From CAYLZW01 sp964388085 (GTDB lineage Bacteria > Myxococcota > UBA727 > CAYLZW01): a stretch of DNA of 8,469 nt. The notes under the pieces are model-generated. The model had not been told where the DNA came from. It did no database searches and saw only the letters and a list, made by a program, of their open reading frames with translations. Shown here piece by piece: positions 1 to 8,216 of the stretch. Each line of letters opens with the position of its first letter. The first letter of the stretch is position 1. Position numbers and translations under genes: made by a program. The stretch lies in contig CAYLZW010000253.1 of NCBI GenBank assembly GCA_964388085.1, positions 1 through 8,469 of the forward strand, given 5' to 3'.

Positions 1-1415
1 TGCCCTTCGAGGCGCTGACGCCGCACGCGCTGCTCAAGAACATCGTCGACGCCGCCCCCATGCCGGCGCAGCAGCGCTCCCCGCGCGTGAGCGACGACCT
101 CGCCAAGGTCATCGCGCGCGCCATGGCCCGGCGCCCCGAGCAGCGCTTCGAGAACGCGGGCGAGATGGCCGAGGCGCTCGAGGCGGCGCTGCTCGAGGCG
201 GGCGTGTCATCGTCGGAGGAGGCCGTGGCCGAGCTGCTGCGGGCGCCTGACGAGGGGCTCCCCGCGCTCTCCGCCAGCGTGCGGGTGGCGTTCTTGGCGC
301 GGGCGGAGCGGCTCCTCGAGGAGGGCTCCGCCGCGCGCGCGCTCGCGTGCGTCGGCCGCGTGTTGGCGGAGCATCCGCAGGACGAGGACGCCGAGCGGCT
401 GCTCGAGCGTGCACAGGCCGGCGCCCTCGACGAAGAGCCGGCGGAGGAGCCGGCGGGGGAGCCGGTCTCCGCGGCCGGCGCCTCGGACAGCGACGAGACC
501 CTCGTCACCGGGGTGGGGCCATCGGACGACTCGCTGTCGATCCCGCGCGCTCGCCTCAGCGTCGGGCGCGTGCTGCTGGCGGGCGCGCTCCTCCTCGTCA
601 TCGCCGGTGTGTTCGTGGTGGGCACCCTCGTCGACCGCGCGCTGCCGCCCGAGCCCTCGCCGGACGACGCCGCGGCCGACTCCAGCGCGACGCCGAGCGG
701 TCCACAGATGACCATGGCCGCCGCGAAGGAACACGGCGGCGGCGAGTCGCCGCAGCCAAAGGCGGGCGAGGGCACCCCGCTCGTCCGCGATCCGCCGGTG
801 CCCTTGCGCGTCGCGCCGCGGCCCGTGGTGGCGCGCAAGCCGCATCCCGACGTCGCGCGCGTCCGCAACACGAGCGACGTGACGCGGACGGTGCGGGTCA
901 TCGCGAGCCCCTACGCGCACATCCACGTCGACGGCGTCGAGGTGGCCCGGAACGCGATGGCTCGGGATCTCCAGCTCACGCCCGGTTCCCACACCCTGCG
1001 CTTCGAGCACGAGCACGCGAAGACCAAGACGCGCGAGGTCGTGATCCCCGCCGAGGGCGCGGTGCCGGAGGTGCGGGTCGCCCTCGACGAGGCGAAGCCG
1101 GCGTACCTGAAGGTGAGCGCCTCGCCGGCCGACGCCGAGGTCGCGGTGGACGGCATCCCCAAGGGCACGGCCAAGGACAGCGCCAGCCGCCCGATCGTGG
1201 TGCCGTTCCGCAAGCTGGTGGCGCGCCAGCGCTTCGAGGTCATGGTGTGGAAGGACGGGTATCGAACGCACATCGTCAAGCCGCAGCTCGAAGCCGGGCA
1301 GACCGCCGAGCTGAAGGTCGTGCTAGAACCCGAGCACGATGATGGGGTGCAATCCGACGACGGCAGGCGCCGGCCCATTGAGGTGCTCGAGCCCGACGCG
1401 ACGCCGACGCCCTGA
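1..1415 (+). CDS. Ser/Thr protein kinase with PEGA repeats, 5'-truncated by window edge
   Basis: The reading frame is open from the window edge (first full codon at 3) to TGA at 1413-1415. The first ~60 residues look like the end of a eukaryotic-type Ser/Thr kinase C-lobe: an opening PFEA motif, a LLKNIV helix, then the conserved pattern IARAMARRPEQRF containing the subdomain XI Arg. The catalytic loop and ATP site lie outside the window. A TPR-like helix pair follows (about 267-420), then an acidic Glu/Pro-rich linker, one transmembrane helix (about 564-632), a Pro/Ala-rich spacer, and two PEGA-type beta domains (about 888-1088 and 1104-1328) with the VDG and LTPGSHTLRF signatures. The expected topology is cytoplasmic kinase and periplasmic PEGA sensor. 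It probably shares a transcript with the TPR gene that overlaps or directly follows it. The kinase call rests on the C-lobe plus this architecture, which is common in myxobacteria. The ATG at 60 is internal, not the real start. Confidence 0.85.
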   Translation, partial: PFEALTPHALLKNIVDAAPMPAQQRSPRVSDDLAKVIARAMARRPEQRFENAGEMAEALEAALLEAGVSSSEEAVAELLRAPDEGLPALSASVRVAFLARAERLLEEGSAARALACVGRVLAEHPQDEDAERLLERAQAGALDEEPAEEPAGEPVSAAGASDSDETLVTGVGPSDDSLSIPRARLSVGRVLLAGALLLVIAGVFVVGTLVDRALPPEPSPDDAAADSSATPSGPQMTMAAAKEHGGGESPQPKAGEGTPLVRDPPVPLRVAPRPVVARKPHPDVARVRNTSDVTRTVRVIASPYAHIHVDGVEVARNAMARDLQLTPGSHTLRFEHEHAKTKTREVVIPAEGAVPEVRVALDEAKPAYLKVSASPADAEVAVDGIPKGTAKDSASRPIVVPFRKLVARQRFEVMVWKDGYRTHIVKPQLEAGQTAELKVVLEPEHDDGVQSDDGRRRPIEVLEPDATPTP

Positions 1416-2346
1416 CCGGCCCGGGCTCTGCTTGCACCTCGCGCCCGTCCTTCTCGTCCTCGGCGTGACGTCCCTCTCCGCGGCGCCGGCGTTCGCGCAA
1501 GCCGGCGTCCCGCCCCGCAGCGAGGACGCAGCGCCGGAAGGCGCGCCCGCGAACGGCGGCGTCGAGGACAACAGCCCCCTCGAACGCTTCCGGCGAGGCG
1601 TCGCGAGCTTCGAGTACGGCGACTGCACGGCGGCCGTGCACGCGCTCGAGCACATCGCCGTGCCCGGCGTCCTCGGTGACGAGGACCAGCTCGTCGACGC
1701 CTACCGCATCCTCGGCGTCTGTTACTTCCAGGCGGGGCGCTCGGCCGACGCCGTGCGCTCGCTCGAGGCGCTCTTGTACATCGACCCGACCTATCAGATG
1801 GATCCCTTCCGCACGCCGCCGCCGGTGACGGAGCTGTTCGAGGAGCGCAAGGCGCTCATCCGCAAGAAGCTCGAGCAGATCGAGGAGGAGAAGCGCCGCC
1901 AGCAGCCGGACGCCGCCCCCGGCACGCTCGTCATCGAGCGCGAGCGCCTCGTCAAACAGACGCCGTTCGCGACGGTGTTCTTGCCCTTTGGTGCCTCGCA
2001 GTACATCAACGGCGAGGGCGGCAAGGGCCTCATCATCGGGGGGCTGCAGGGGGCGACGCTGGCCGCGAACCTCATCGCGGGCATCACCGCCATCGGCTTC
2101 GATCTCGGCGACGGCCAGGCCGGCGGCGGGTCGGAGCGTGATCAGTTGCAGCACGCGGGCTTCAACATCGCCTGGGTCGCGAGCGTCGCTGCCCTCGGTG
2201 GCTTCGTGATCACCTACGTCTATGGCGTCGCGGACGCGTGGTGGAACCGCCTCCCCGAGCAGGAGGTGTCGAGCAGCGAGCGGCACCACCGCGTCGAGGG
2301 CGACGAAGCGAAGAAGCTGCTCCGTCGCCTCGACGGGGCCGAGTAG
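1339..2346 (+). CDS. Exported TPR protein with C-terminal membrane hairpin, function unknown
   Basis: The predicted product has up to 335 residues. An Arg-rich stretch precedes a hydrophobic core ending AAPAFA-QAG, which is a good signal peptidase I site. Residues 80-155 form TPR-like helices (ILGVCYFQAGRSADAVRSLE) followed by DPTYQMDP and PP, a pattern I associate with myxobacterial envelope TPR proteins. A charged coiled coil follows (about 168-190). Then come PFGASQYINGEGGKG and two hydrophobic segments (about 229-254 and 274-299), loosely resembling DUF5683/TM2-type modules in which a G-Q-x-Y-N-G turn leads into a membrane hairpin. The start is uncertain. ATG 1339 overlaps the kinase gene by 77 bp and has no clear ribosome site; TTG 1378 keeps the Arg-rich n-region; TTG 1432 begins just before the hydrophobic core and avoids the overlap. 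Codons upstream of 1415 look atypical in this frame, which favours a later start. Its role next to the kinase is unknown; a cell-envelope scaffold or sensor partner is a guess. Confidence 0.8.
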   Translation: MMGCNPTTAGAGPLRCSSPTRRRRPDRPGLCLHLAPVLLVLGVTSLSAAPAFAQAGVPPRSEDAAPEGAPANGGVEDNSPLERFRRGVASFEYGDCTAAVHALEHIAVPGVLGDEDQLVDAYRILGVCYFQAGRSADAVRSLEALLYIDPTYQMDPFRTPPPVTELFEERKALIRKKLEQIEEEKRRQQPDAAPGTLVIERERLVKQTPFATVFLPFGASQYINGEGGKGLIIGGLQGATLAANLIAGITAIGFDLGDGQAGGGSERDQLQHAGFNIAWVASVAALGGFVITYVYGVADAWWNRLPEQEVSSSERHHRVEGDEAKKLLRRLDGAE

Positions 2347-2350
2347 GGCG

Positions 2351-2374
2351 GCGCAGCCCCTCAGATAAATCAGA
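2351..2374. repeat. 24-bp direct repeat, copy 1
   Basis: This copy matches 2420-2443 with one mismatch (A at 2368, G at 2437), 69 bp apart. Each copy ends in TCAGA-N4-TCAGA, a short internal repeat. It begins 4 bp after the stop codon of the TPR gene. The left part is a degenerate version of the hairpin that is intact at copy 2. Confidence 0.8.
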
Positions 2375-2386
2375 CATGGGTGGGGG

Positions 2387-2414
2387 CCCCGCATCGGGCT
2401 GTGCCCGTGCGGGG
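2387..2414. terminator. Strong GC hairpin between convergent genes
   Basis: CCCCGCA (2387-2393) pairs with TGCGGGG (2408-2414), and CGGGC (2395-2399) pairs with GCCCG (2403-2407). The loop is TGT and the only bulge is T2394, giving a 12-bp all-Watson-Crick stem. It lies midway between the stops of two convergent genes, so it could end transcription from both sides. There is no U-tract on either strand, so intrinsic termination is inferred from position and stem strength only. Confidence 0.5.
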
Positions 2415-2431
2415 GAGGGGCGCAGCCCCTC
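2415..2431. terminator. Second hairpin, abutting the first, near the end of the minus-strand gene
   Basis: GAGGGGC (2415-2421) and GCCCCTC (2425-2431) form a perfect 7-bp stem around the loop GCA. Read on the minus strand it begins 7 nt after the stop codon of the Ig-like protein gene, where a terminator would sit. Its right arm is part of direct repeat copy 2. No T-run follows. Confidence 0.45.
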
Positions 2432-2443
2432 AGATAGATCAGA
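2420..2443. repeat. 24-bp direct repeat, copy 2, containing the stop codon of the minus-strand gene
   Basis: This is the partner of 2351-2374 (23 of 24 identical, same orientation). The minus-strand gene's TGA (2439-2441) and the last two bases of its final Ile codon fall inside the repeat, so the repeat defines the end of that protein. Such near-identical intergenic copies suggest a dispersed repeat family, but only two copies are visible here. Confidence 0.8.
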
Positions 2444-3599
2444 TGACGCCGCCGAGGCGCGCGCCGAGGATGTCGAGCTTCGGTGCGTAGCCCTTGTCGC
2501 AGCCGGCCGAGAGCCGGAATTCGAGCGTCTTGCCCTCGTGGTTCTCGTTGTCGAAGGGCGTCACGAGCAGCGTGTCGCCGTCGAGCGCGTTCGGGACGTT
2601 GAGCTTCAGCTTCTGATCGTCACCGACGTTGGCCTCGAAGGACTCGCCGGTCCTCGTGTTCTGCACGCGCACGCGGGAGCGTGGCTCGATGGCGAGCTCG
2701 GCGCCGAGCACGACGAGGGACTGCATTCTGCAGACCCAGTGGAAGTCGGCGGTGCCGAGCACACCGTCTACCTGGATGGCCTTGTCGAAGCGCGCGTACA
2801 GGGCCGGGTCCTTCGAGAGCTTCTCGAAGGCCGCGCGCACCTCGGGGCTGAGCGCGTCGTTCTTCGCGTTGGCCTTGATCTCGTCGGCGTTGAAGGCGTC
2901 CTTGCCGAGCGCGGTCTTGATGGCGGCGGCGTTGTCGAGGAGCGTCCTGGCGACGGCGCGGTCCTCGTCGCTGTAGGCCACGTGATCGAAGGCGATCTTC
3001 GCTTCCGTGAGCAGCGGCGCGCGGCCGTCGTTCACCGTCTTGATGATGACGTTCTTCCGCGTGCTCTCGCCGTCGAGCATGTTCTCCGTCGTGGCGTTGC
3101 GGATCTCCCAGCCGTTGCCGGCCGCGTTCAGATCGCTCAGGCGCCGGTTGCCCCAGTCGTCGGGCTCGAGCTCGTTCGTGACCACCTCGGAGGCGTTGCC
3201 CGCGGCGTCGACGACGCGCAGCCGGTAGATATCGCCGCCCTTGAGGTCGATCTTGTCGAGCTGCTCCTGCGTCAGATAGATCGCCGCCTGGCGGTTCTGC
3301 ACGTCACGTCCCGTGAGCTTCAGCTCGACGATGCTCTCCTTCTCGTCGAAAGAGGCGTCCGGCTTCTTCGAGATGTTGATGAGCTGGATGGTGGTGCCCG
3401 GCTCGACGTTGTGCAGCTCGAAGTAGGCCGGGTCCGGGCGGCGCCCCGTCACGGGGGAGGGGTTGCTGTTGACCCAGGTGGCGCGATCGGACGCCCGCTC
3501 GAACGCGCGCGAGCGGTGAATGGTCGGCGTCGGCGGCGGCGTGGTGTCCTTCGGGGTGCAGGTGCTCTGGGTTCCGCTCGCCTGGTTCACGCTGGGCAT
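2439..3599 (-). CDS. Ig-like domain protein with NolX/EF-hand-like middle module, function unknown
   Basis: The product has 386 residues. The ATG at 3597-3599 is supported by a near-ideal ribosome site six bases upstream. Residues 1-55 are polar and Pro/Thr-rich, with no Sec signal or lipobox. Residues 58-145 look like a bacterial Ig-like or fibronectin-like beta domain, including GGDIYRLRVVDAAGNAS. Residues 205-290 are helical and end with SPEVRAAFEKLSKDPALYARFD, then DGVLGTADF. That pattern recalls the repeats of the HrpF/NolX translocon family and the second half of an EF-hand loop (D278-G279 to D285); the first Ca-binding ligands are missing. Residues 305-365 form a second beta domain (GDTLLVTPFDNEN). 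Four Cys are present (14, 290, 367 and none paired obviously among the rest). The beta domains suggest action outside the cell or in a large assembly, yet no export route is visible. The gene is divergent from the sigma54 activator and convergent with the TPR gene. The NolX link is from memory of the motif style and is tentative. Confidence 0.8.
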   Translation of the reverse strand: MPSVNQASGTQSTCTPKDTTPPPTPTIHRSRAFERASDRATWVNSNPSPVTGRRPDPAYFELHNVEPGTTIQLINISKKPDASFDEKESIVELKLTGRDVQNRQAAIYLTQEQLDKIDLKGGDIYRLRVVDAAGNASEVVTNELEPDDWGNRRLSDLNAAGNGWEIRNATTENMLDGESTRKNVIIKTVNDGRAPLLTEAKIAFDHVAYSDEDRAVARTLLDNAAAIKTALGKDAFNADEIKANAKNDALSPEVRAAFEKLSKDPALYARFDKAIQVDGVLGTADFHWVCRMQSLVVLGAELAIEPRSRVRVQNTRTGESFEANVGDDQKLKLNVPNALDGDTLLVTPFDNENHEGKTLEFRLSAGCDKGYAPKLDILGARLGGVI

Positions 3600-3605
3600 C
3601 GTGCG

Positions 3606-3612
3606 CTCCTCT
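3606..3612 (-). promoter_or_regulatory. Ribosome binding site of the Ig-like protein gene
   Basis: The minus strand reads AGAGGAG followed by a 6-nt spacer and ATG. This fixes the start codon and shows that the protein truly begins without a signal peptide. Confidence 0.85.
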
Positions 3613-3677
3613 TATGGCTCGTCGCTCGCTGGGATTCGCGAGGGGGGGCGAAGATGCTTATCGGACCGGCGGGTGAT

Positions 3678-3710
3678 GTGGTGCGACGTGGTGCGCTGTG
3701 TTGTGGTGTG
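3678..3710. repeat. GT-rich 10-bp tandem repeat in divergent intergenic region
   Basis: GTGGTGCG occurs at 3678-3685 and 3688-3695, exactly 10 bp apart, followed by further GTG/TGTG runs to about 3710. The helical phasing and the location between two divergent starts (3599 and 3850) make it a candidate protein-binding stretch. It may also be simple sequence drift. Confidence 0.45.
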
Positions 3711-3711
3711 T

Positions 3712-3730
3712 GTCACGCGCCCACCGTGAC
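3712..3730. promoter_or_regulatory. Inverted repeat GTCACG-N7-CGTGAC, candidate operator
   Basis: GTCACG (3712-3717) and CGTGAC (3725-3730) are perfect 6-bp inverted arms around a 7-bp spacer. The dyad lies 120 bp upstream of the sigma54 activator gene and 113 bp upstream of the divergent Ig-like protein gene. Fis-type HTH domains of sigma54 activators bind such dyads at upstream sites, so self-control or control of the divergent gene is possible. The binding protein is inferred, not shown. Confidence 0.4.
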
Positions 3731-3835
3731 CCACGTCCGGCGGCCGCCGCCCCTCGCCGATCGCGGGGTGTCTGGTGCGCGCGCAGGGCCGCTCTCGACG
3801 CGGGTCGTACCGTGGCGCACCTCGGCGGCCCCTTG

Positions 3836-3841
3836 TATGGT
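3836..3841 (+). promoter_or_regulatory. Candidate -10 element giving a leaderless transcript
   Basis: TATGGT lies 8 bp before the ATG at 3850, so transcription from it would begin at or beside the start codon. No Shine-Dalgarno is seen before 3850, which fits a leaderless message. There is no recognisable -35 box, so support is weak. Confidence 0.3.
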
Positions 3842-3849
3842 CCGGGCCT

Positions 3850-5664
<1,815 letters not shown>

Positions 5665-5712
5665 GCCGTGGGGGGCTTCGCACCATGACGTCGCTGTCAG
5701 GCTTCGGGTCTC

Positions 5713-5718
5713 GGAGGT
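5713..5718 (+). promoter_or_regulatory. Ribosome binding site fixing the start of the small lipoprotein gene
   Basis: GGAGGT lies 7 nt before the ATG at 5726. It rules out the longer in-frame extension to 5474, which would run inside the sigma54 activator gene. Confidence 0.85.
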
Positions 5719-5725
5719 CCGCTCC

Positions 5726-6436
5726 ATGAGACCGGAGCACCGCGAAAAAACACAAGCAGAAACGGAGGCTTATCGCATCCGGACGGGCGCCGGCGCGGGG
5801 CTGGCATCCGCGTTGCTCACGGTCTCGCTCATGTTCCCCAGCGGCTGCGTGATCCCCTACTTCCCGCTCCCGAAGGACCCGCCCGTCGTGAATTCCATCC
5901 CCGCGATCCTGCCCGAGACGGTCGTGCCCCAGCAGACGACCGACCCGGTCGAGGTCAACGTCGGCGAGGGCTGTCAGCACCTCACGTTCTCGGCGACGGT
6001 CATCGACTACGACGGCGCCGCTGAGCTGCACTTCAAGTGGATCCTGACGGCGAAGGTCTCGAGCGCGACCGCCGGCACGACCAGCAACCGCACCATCGAG
6101 CTCGTCGAGAGCAGCGTGACCGCGAGCGAGCTGCCGATCGACACCATCGTCCCCGGGCTCTCGGACTGGGCGCCGAACGCGCGCGTCTACAAGGATCTCA
6201 GCCTCGACCTGACGCGGGAGCGCCTGCTCAGCGTCGTCGATCTGGCCGCCATCGCGCCCACCGTCGGGGGGCCCTACAGCCACGACCTGAGCCTGTGGGT
6301 GTCGGATCGCAGCTTCGAGCCCGGCGTCGCCAACACGAACCCGCAGACGCCGGAGGGGCAGGGGTGGCAACCCGCCGAGAGCGCGAGCTGGTTCATCGAG
6401 ATCGAGGACAAGAGCTGCACGGGGGACGGGGCATGA
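5726..6436 (+). CDS. Putative lipoprotein, function unknown
   Basis: The product has 236 residues. A basic, polar n-region of 19 residues precedes a hydrophobic stretch (GLASALLTVSLMF) and PSGC at 38-41, so Cys41 is a likely lipidation site. Pro at -3 is not the usual Leu/Val/Ala, so plain Sec export remains possible. The mature part begins with a Pro-rich tether. It then shows LTFSATVIDYDGAAELHFKW, which resembles a PKD/Ig-like strand pair, and LSLWVSDRSF near the C-terminus. Two more Cys, one in GEGCQHL and one five residues before the end, may form a disulfide. I do not recognise a named family. The stop overlaps the next start as ATGA, so this gene and the following large lipoprotein are almost surely translated together and may act as partners at the outer membrane. 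It lies 61 bp after the sigma54 activator gene with no clear terminator between, so read-through from that gene is possible. Confidence 0.8.
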   Translation: MRPEHREKTQAETEAYRIRTGAGAGLASALLTVSLMFPSGCVIPYFPLPKDPPVVNSIPAILPETVVPQQTTDPVEVNVGEGCQHLTFSATVIDYDGAAELHFKWILTAKVSSATAGTTSNRTIELVESSVTASELPIDTIVPGLSDWAPNARVYKDLSLDLTRERLLSVVDLAAIAPTVGGPYSHDLSLWVSDRSFEPGVANTNPQTPEGQGWQPAESASWFIEIEDKSCTGDGA

Positions 6437-8097
6437 CGCAGCGTCGCTTCTTCGCGCGCTCCTCGTCGCTGTGGCCGTGGCTCGCGCTCGCCGTCGTCAT
6501 GGGCTGCGACGCCGCGCTGCTGAACGTGCCCGGGGCGGGCGCGCCGTGCGTGGACGACGACGAGTGCCGCGCGCAGAGCTCGAGGTTCGTCTGCGTCATC
6601 GGCGTCTGCGTCGATCCGGACAACACGGCGCTCGATGAAGTGTACCTCGAGGTGCGTCCGCTCGAGACGAGCGGTTACCAGCCGCAGCAGCTCGACCAGG
6701 TGCAGGCCAGCGAGGACGGCGGCCGTACCACCATCGAGCTGCGCCAGACCGTGAACGTGCACGGCAGCGTCGTGGATGGGGCGCTCGACAGCGGCGTGGC
6801 CGCGCAGGTCACGGCGGTTCTGCAGCAGGGCATCCCCGGCCGCGCCCTCGTCGTGACCGCGGACACCGCTGCCGCGGACGGCACCTTCGCGCTTCCGCTC
6901 GTCGAGAGCGACACCTACTCGCTGTCTTTCTGGCCGAGCGACAGCTCCCGGCCGCCGCTGTTTCGCGAGCGCAGCTACGTCGTCGCCGCCTCGGCGACGG
7001 GCGACACGACCCTCGACGATGGCGCCCCCGTGGCGCTGCCCGGCGTCGGAGATCTCGTCCATCTGATGGGACGCGTCACGGCGGGCGAGGGCACGGCGCA
7101 GCTCGGCGTCGAGGGCCTCGAGGTGCGCGTGCTCGACGGCAAGCGCCGCGTCTCGTCGGTGGCGAAGACGGACGTCGGCGGGCATTTCGCGCTCTCGGTG
7201 CTGCCGTCCGCGGTGGAGGTGCCGCTGGTGCTGGAGGTGCGCCCGACGCAGCAGAACCGCCTGAACCCGATCGTGCGCGTGGAGCTGCCCGCGCTCGAGG
7301 ACCAGCTCGAGCTCGACGACGTGAAGCTCGGCGTCTTGCAGGCGCCGGTGCCGTTCTCCGGCGTCGTGAGCGGGCCTGATGGCCGGCCGGTTCCCGGCGC
7401 GAGCGTGTACGTGCGCGGCGCGCTCGGCGCCGGCAGCTTCTCCGACTTGATCACGGCGGACGACGAGGGCCGTTACGACGCGGAGCTGCGGCCGGCGCGC
7501 TATGACTTCGTGGTCGTGGCGCCGCCGTCGTACCCGTCCGCGGGGCTGCTGGCCGCGTTCTCCGCCGAGGTGGGAGGGGAGGCGCCCGCCCCGATTCTGA
7601 ACCTGCCGGAGCGCCTGCTGGTGTCCGGCAGCGTCGTCGACGCCGGCAGCGAGGAGGACGGGTACAGGGGGCAGCCGGTCGGTAACGCGAGCGTGCAGAT
7701 GACGCGAATCTCCGGGGTAGGTGGCGAGCAGGAGCCGCTGCTCGAAGGGCTCGGCTGGACCTTCACCGCGGTCACCGACGCCGAGGGCAAGTGGCAGCAG
7801 CGCGTAGACCCCGGCCGGTATCGCGTGGTCATCCAGCCGGACGCGTCGACCACCCGGCCGCGCTTCACGGACGTGATCGACGTCGCCCCCGAAGAGACGG
7901 CGCACCGCTTTCAGCTGGCGCCCTCCTCGGTGGTGGCCGGCTATGTGAGCGGCGTGGAGGGCCAGCCGATCGCTATGTCTACGGTGACGGCATACGCGCC
8001 CCTCGTCGGGGAGACGGGAGCTGCCATCGAGCTCGGCTCCGCGCAGACCAAGGCGGACGGGAGCTTCGAGATCCTCTTGCCGGTCCTCGGTCGCTGA
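6433..8097 (+). CDS. Large lipoprotein with carboxypeptidase-regulatory-like repeats
   Basis: The product has 554 residues. The N-terminus (MTQRRFF, hydrophobic helix, VVMGC) is a lipoprotein signal with Cys25 as the lipid anchor. A short Cys-rich head follows (Cys39, 45, 54, 59, in the style PCxxDxxC...FVCVxGxCV), common in myxobacterial surface lipoproteins. The rest is a chain of beta-sandwich repeats of the carboxypeptidase regulatory-like type: about 106-170, 209-283, 307-365, 395-484 and 500-554. Each has a G-x-V-x-G...A-x-V-x-V pattern and then a DxxGx(F/Y/W) strand. Such repeats usually serve as structural or adhesive stalks; no enzyme motif is visible. The last repeat stops right after DGSFEILLP, where repeats 3 and 4 continue with a (G/A)RY strand. 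The start is ATG 6433, overlapping the previous stop by four bases, with GGGGGA upstream. The family role is known only broadly; its ligand is unknown. Confidence 0.85.
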   Translation: MTQRRFFARSSSLWPWLALAVVMGCDAALLNVPGAGAPCVDDDECRAQSSRFVCVIGVCVDPDNTALDEVYLEVRPLETSGYQPQQLDQVQASEDGGRTTIELRQTVNVHGSVVDGALDSGVAAQVTAVLQQGIPGRALVVTADTAAADGTFALPLVESDTYSLSFWPSDSSRPPLFRERSYVVAASATGDTTLDDGAPVALPGVGDLVHLMGRVTAGEGTAQLGVEGLEVRVLDGKRRVSSVAKTDVGGHFALSVLPSAVEVPLVLEVRPTQQNRLNPIVRVELPALEDQLELDDVKLGVLQAPVPFSGVVSGPDGRPVPGASVYVRGALGAGSFSDLITADDEGRYDAELRPARYDFVVVAPPSYPSAGLLAAFSAEVGGEAPAPILNLPERLLVSGSVVDAGSEEDGYRGQPVGNASVQMTRISGVGGEQEPLLEGLGWTFTAVTDAEGKWQQRVDPGRYRVVIQPDASTTRPRFTDVIDVAPEETAHRFQLAPSSVVAGYVSGVEGQPIAMSTVTAYAPLVGETGAAIELGSAQTKADGSFEILLPVLGR

Positions 8098-8156
8098 TCC
8101 GGCGACGAAGATCCGGCCCCGCGCACGGCTCGCGGCCAAGGGCCAAAGGCGCAAGA

Positions 8157-8175
8157 AGGGGTCTGTTCGGCCCCT
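8157..8175 (+). terminator. Candidate terminator after the lipoprotein pair
   Basis: AGGGG (8157-8161) pairs with CCCCT (8171-8175), extended inward by a U-G and a C-G pair around the loop TGTTC. It lies 60 bp after the stop of the large lipoprotein gene. The downstream stretch has only scattered T residues, so it is weak as an intrinsic terminator. Confidence 0.35.
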
Positions 8176-8181
8176 CGAAGC

Positions 8182-8209
8182 TTGTTCCCCCGTGAGGCGG
8201 TTCTATATT
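8182..8209 (+). promoter_or_regulatory. Candidate sigma70-type promoter of lon
   Basis: TATATT (8204-8209) is a good -10 in otherwise very GC-rich DNA. TTGTTC (8182-8187) sits 16 bp upstream as a partial -35 (TTG matches). Transcription would begin near 8216, leaving a 5' leader of about 100 nt. I did not find a convincing heat-shock sigma32 pair here. Confidence 0.45.
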
Positions 8210-8216
8210 CCCTGCA

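Noticed and set aside
207..1271. A 354-codon minus-strand open frame opposite the kinase gene
   Set aside because: It is antisense to a clear kinase tail, transmembrane helix and PEGA domains, with no start signal or domain.
2347..2444. CRISPR or transposon end
   Set aside because: Only two repeat copies with a hairpin spacer are present, with no further units, transposase or target duplication.
3657..3662. GATAAG on the minus strand as a -10 for the Ig-like gene
   Set aside because: There is no acceptable -35 at 16-18 bp, and the match is only four of six.
3775..3849. Upstream extension of the sigma54 activator to GTG 3775
   Set aside because: It adds an Arg-rich stretch unlike the family, has no ribosome site, and the FHA begins right at ATG 3850.
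3600..3849. Sigma54 promoter (GG-N10-GC) for either divergent gene
   Set aside because: The GG sites I checked on both strands lacked a correctly spaced GC with flanking TGGCAC/TTGC.
6274..8154. A 626-codon minus-strand open frame opposite the lipoproteins
   Set aside because: The product is rich in His/Arg/Ala with no recognisable domain. The plus-strand lipoprotein with signal, lipobox and repeats explains the region.
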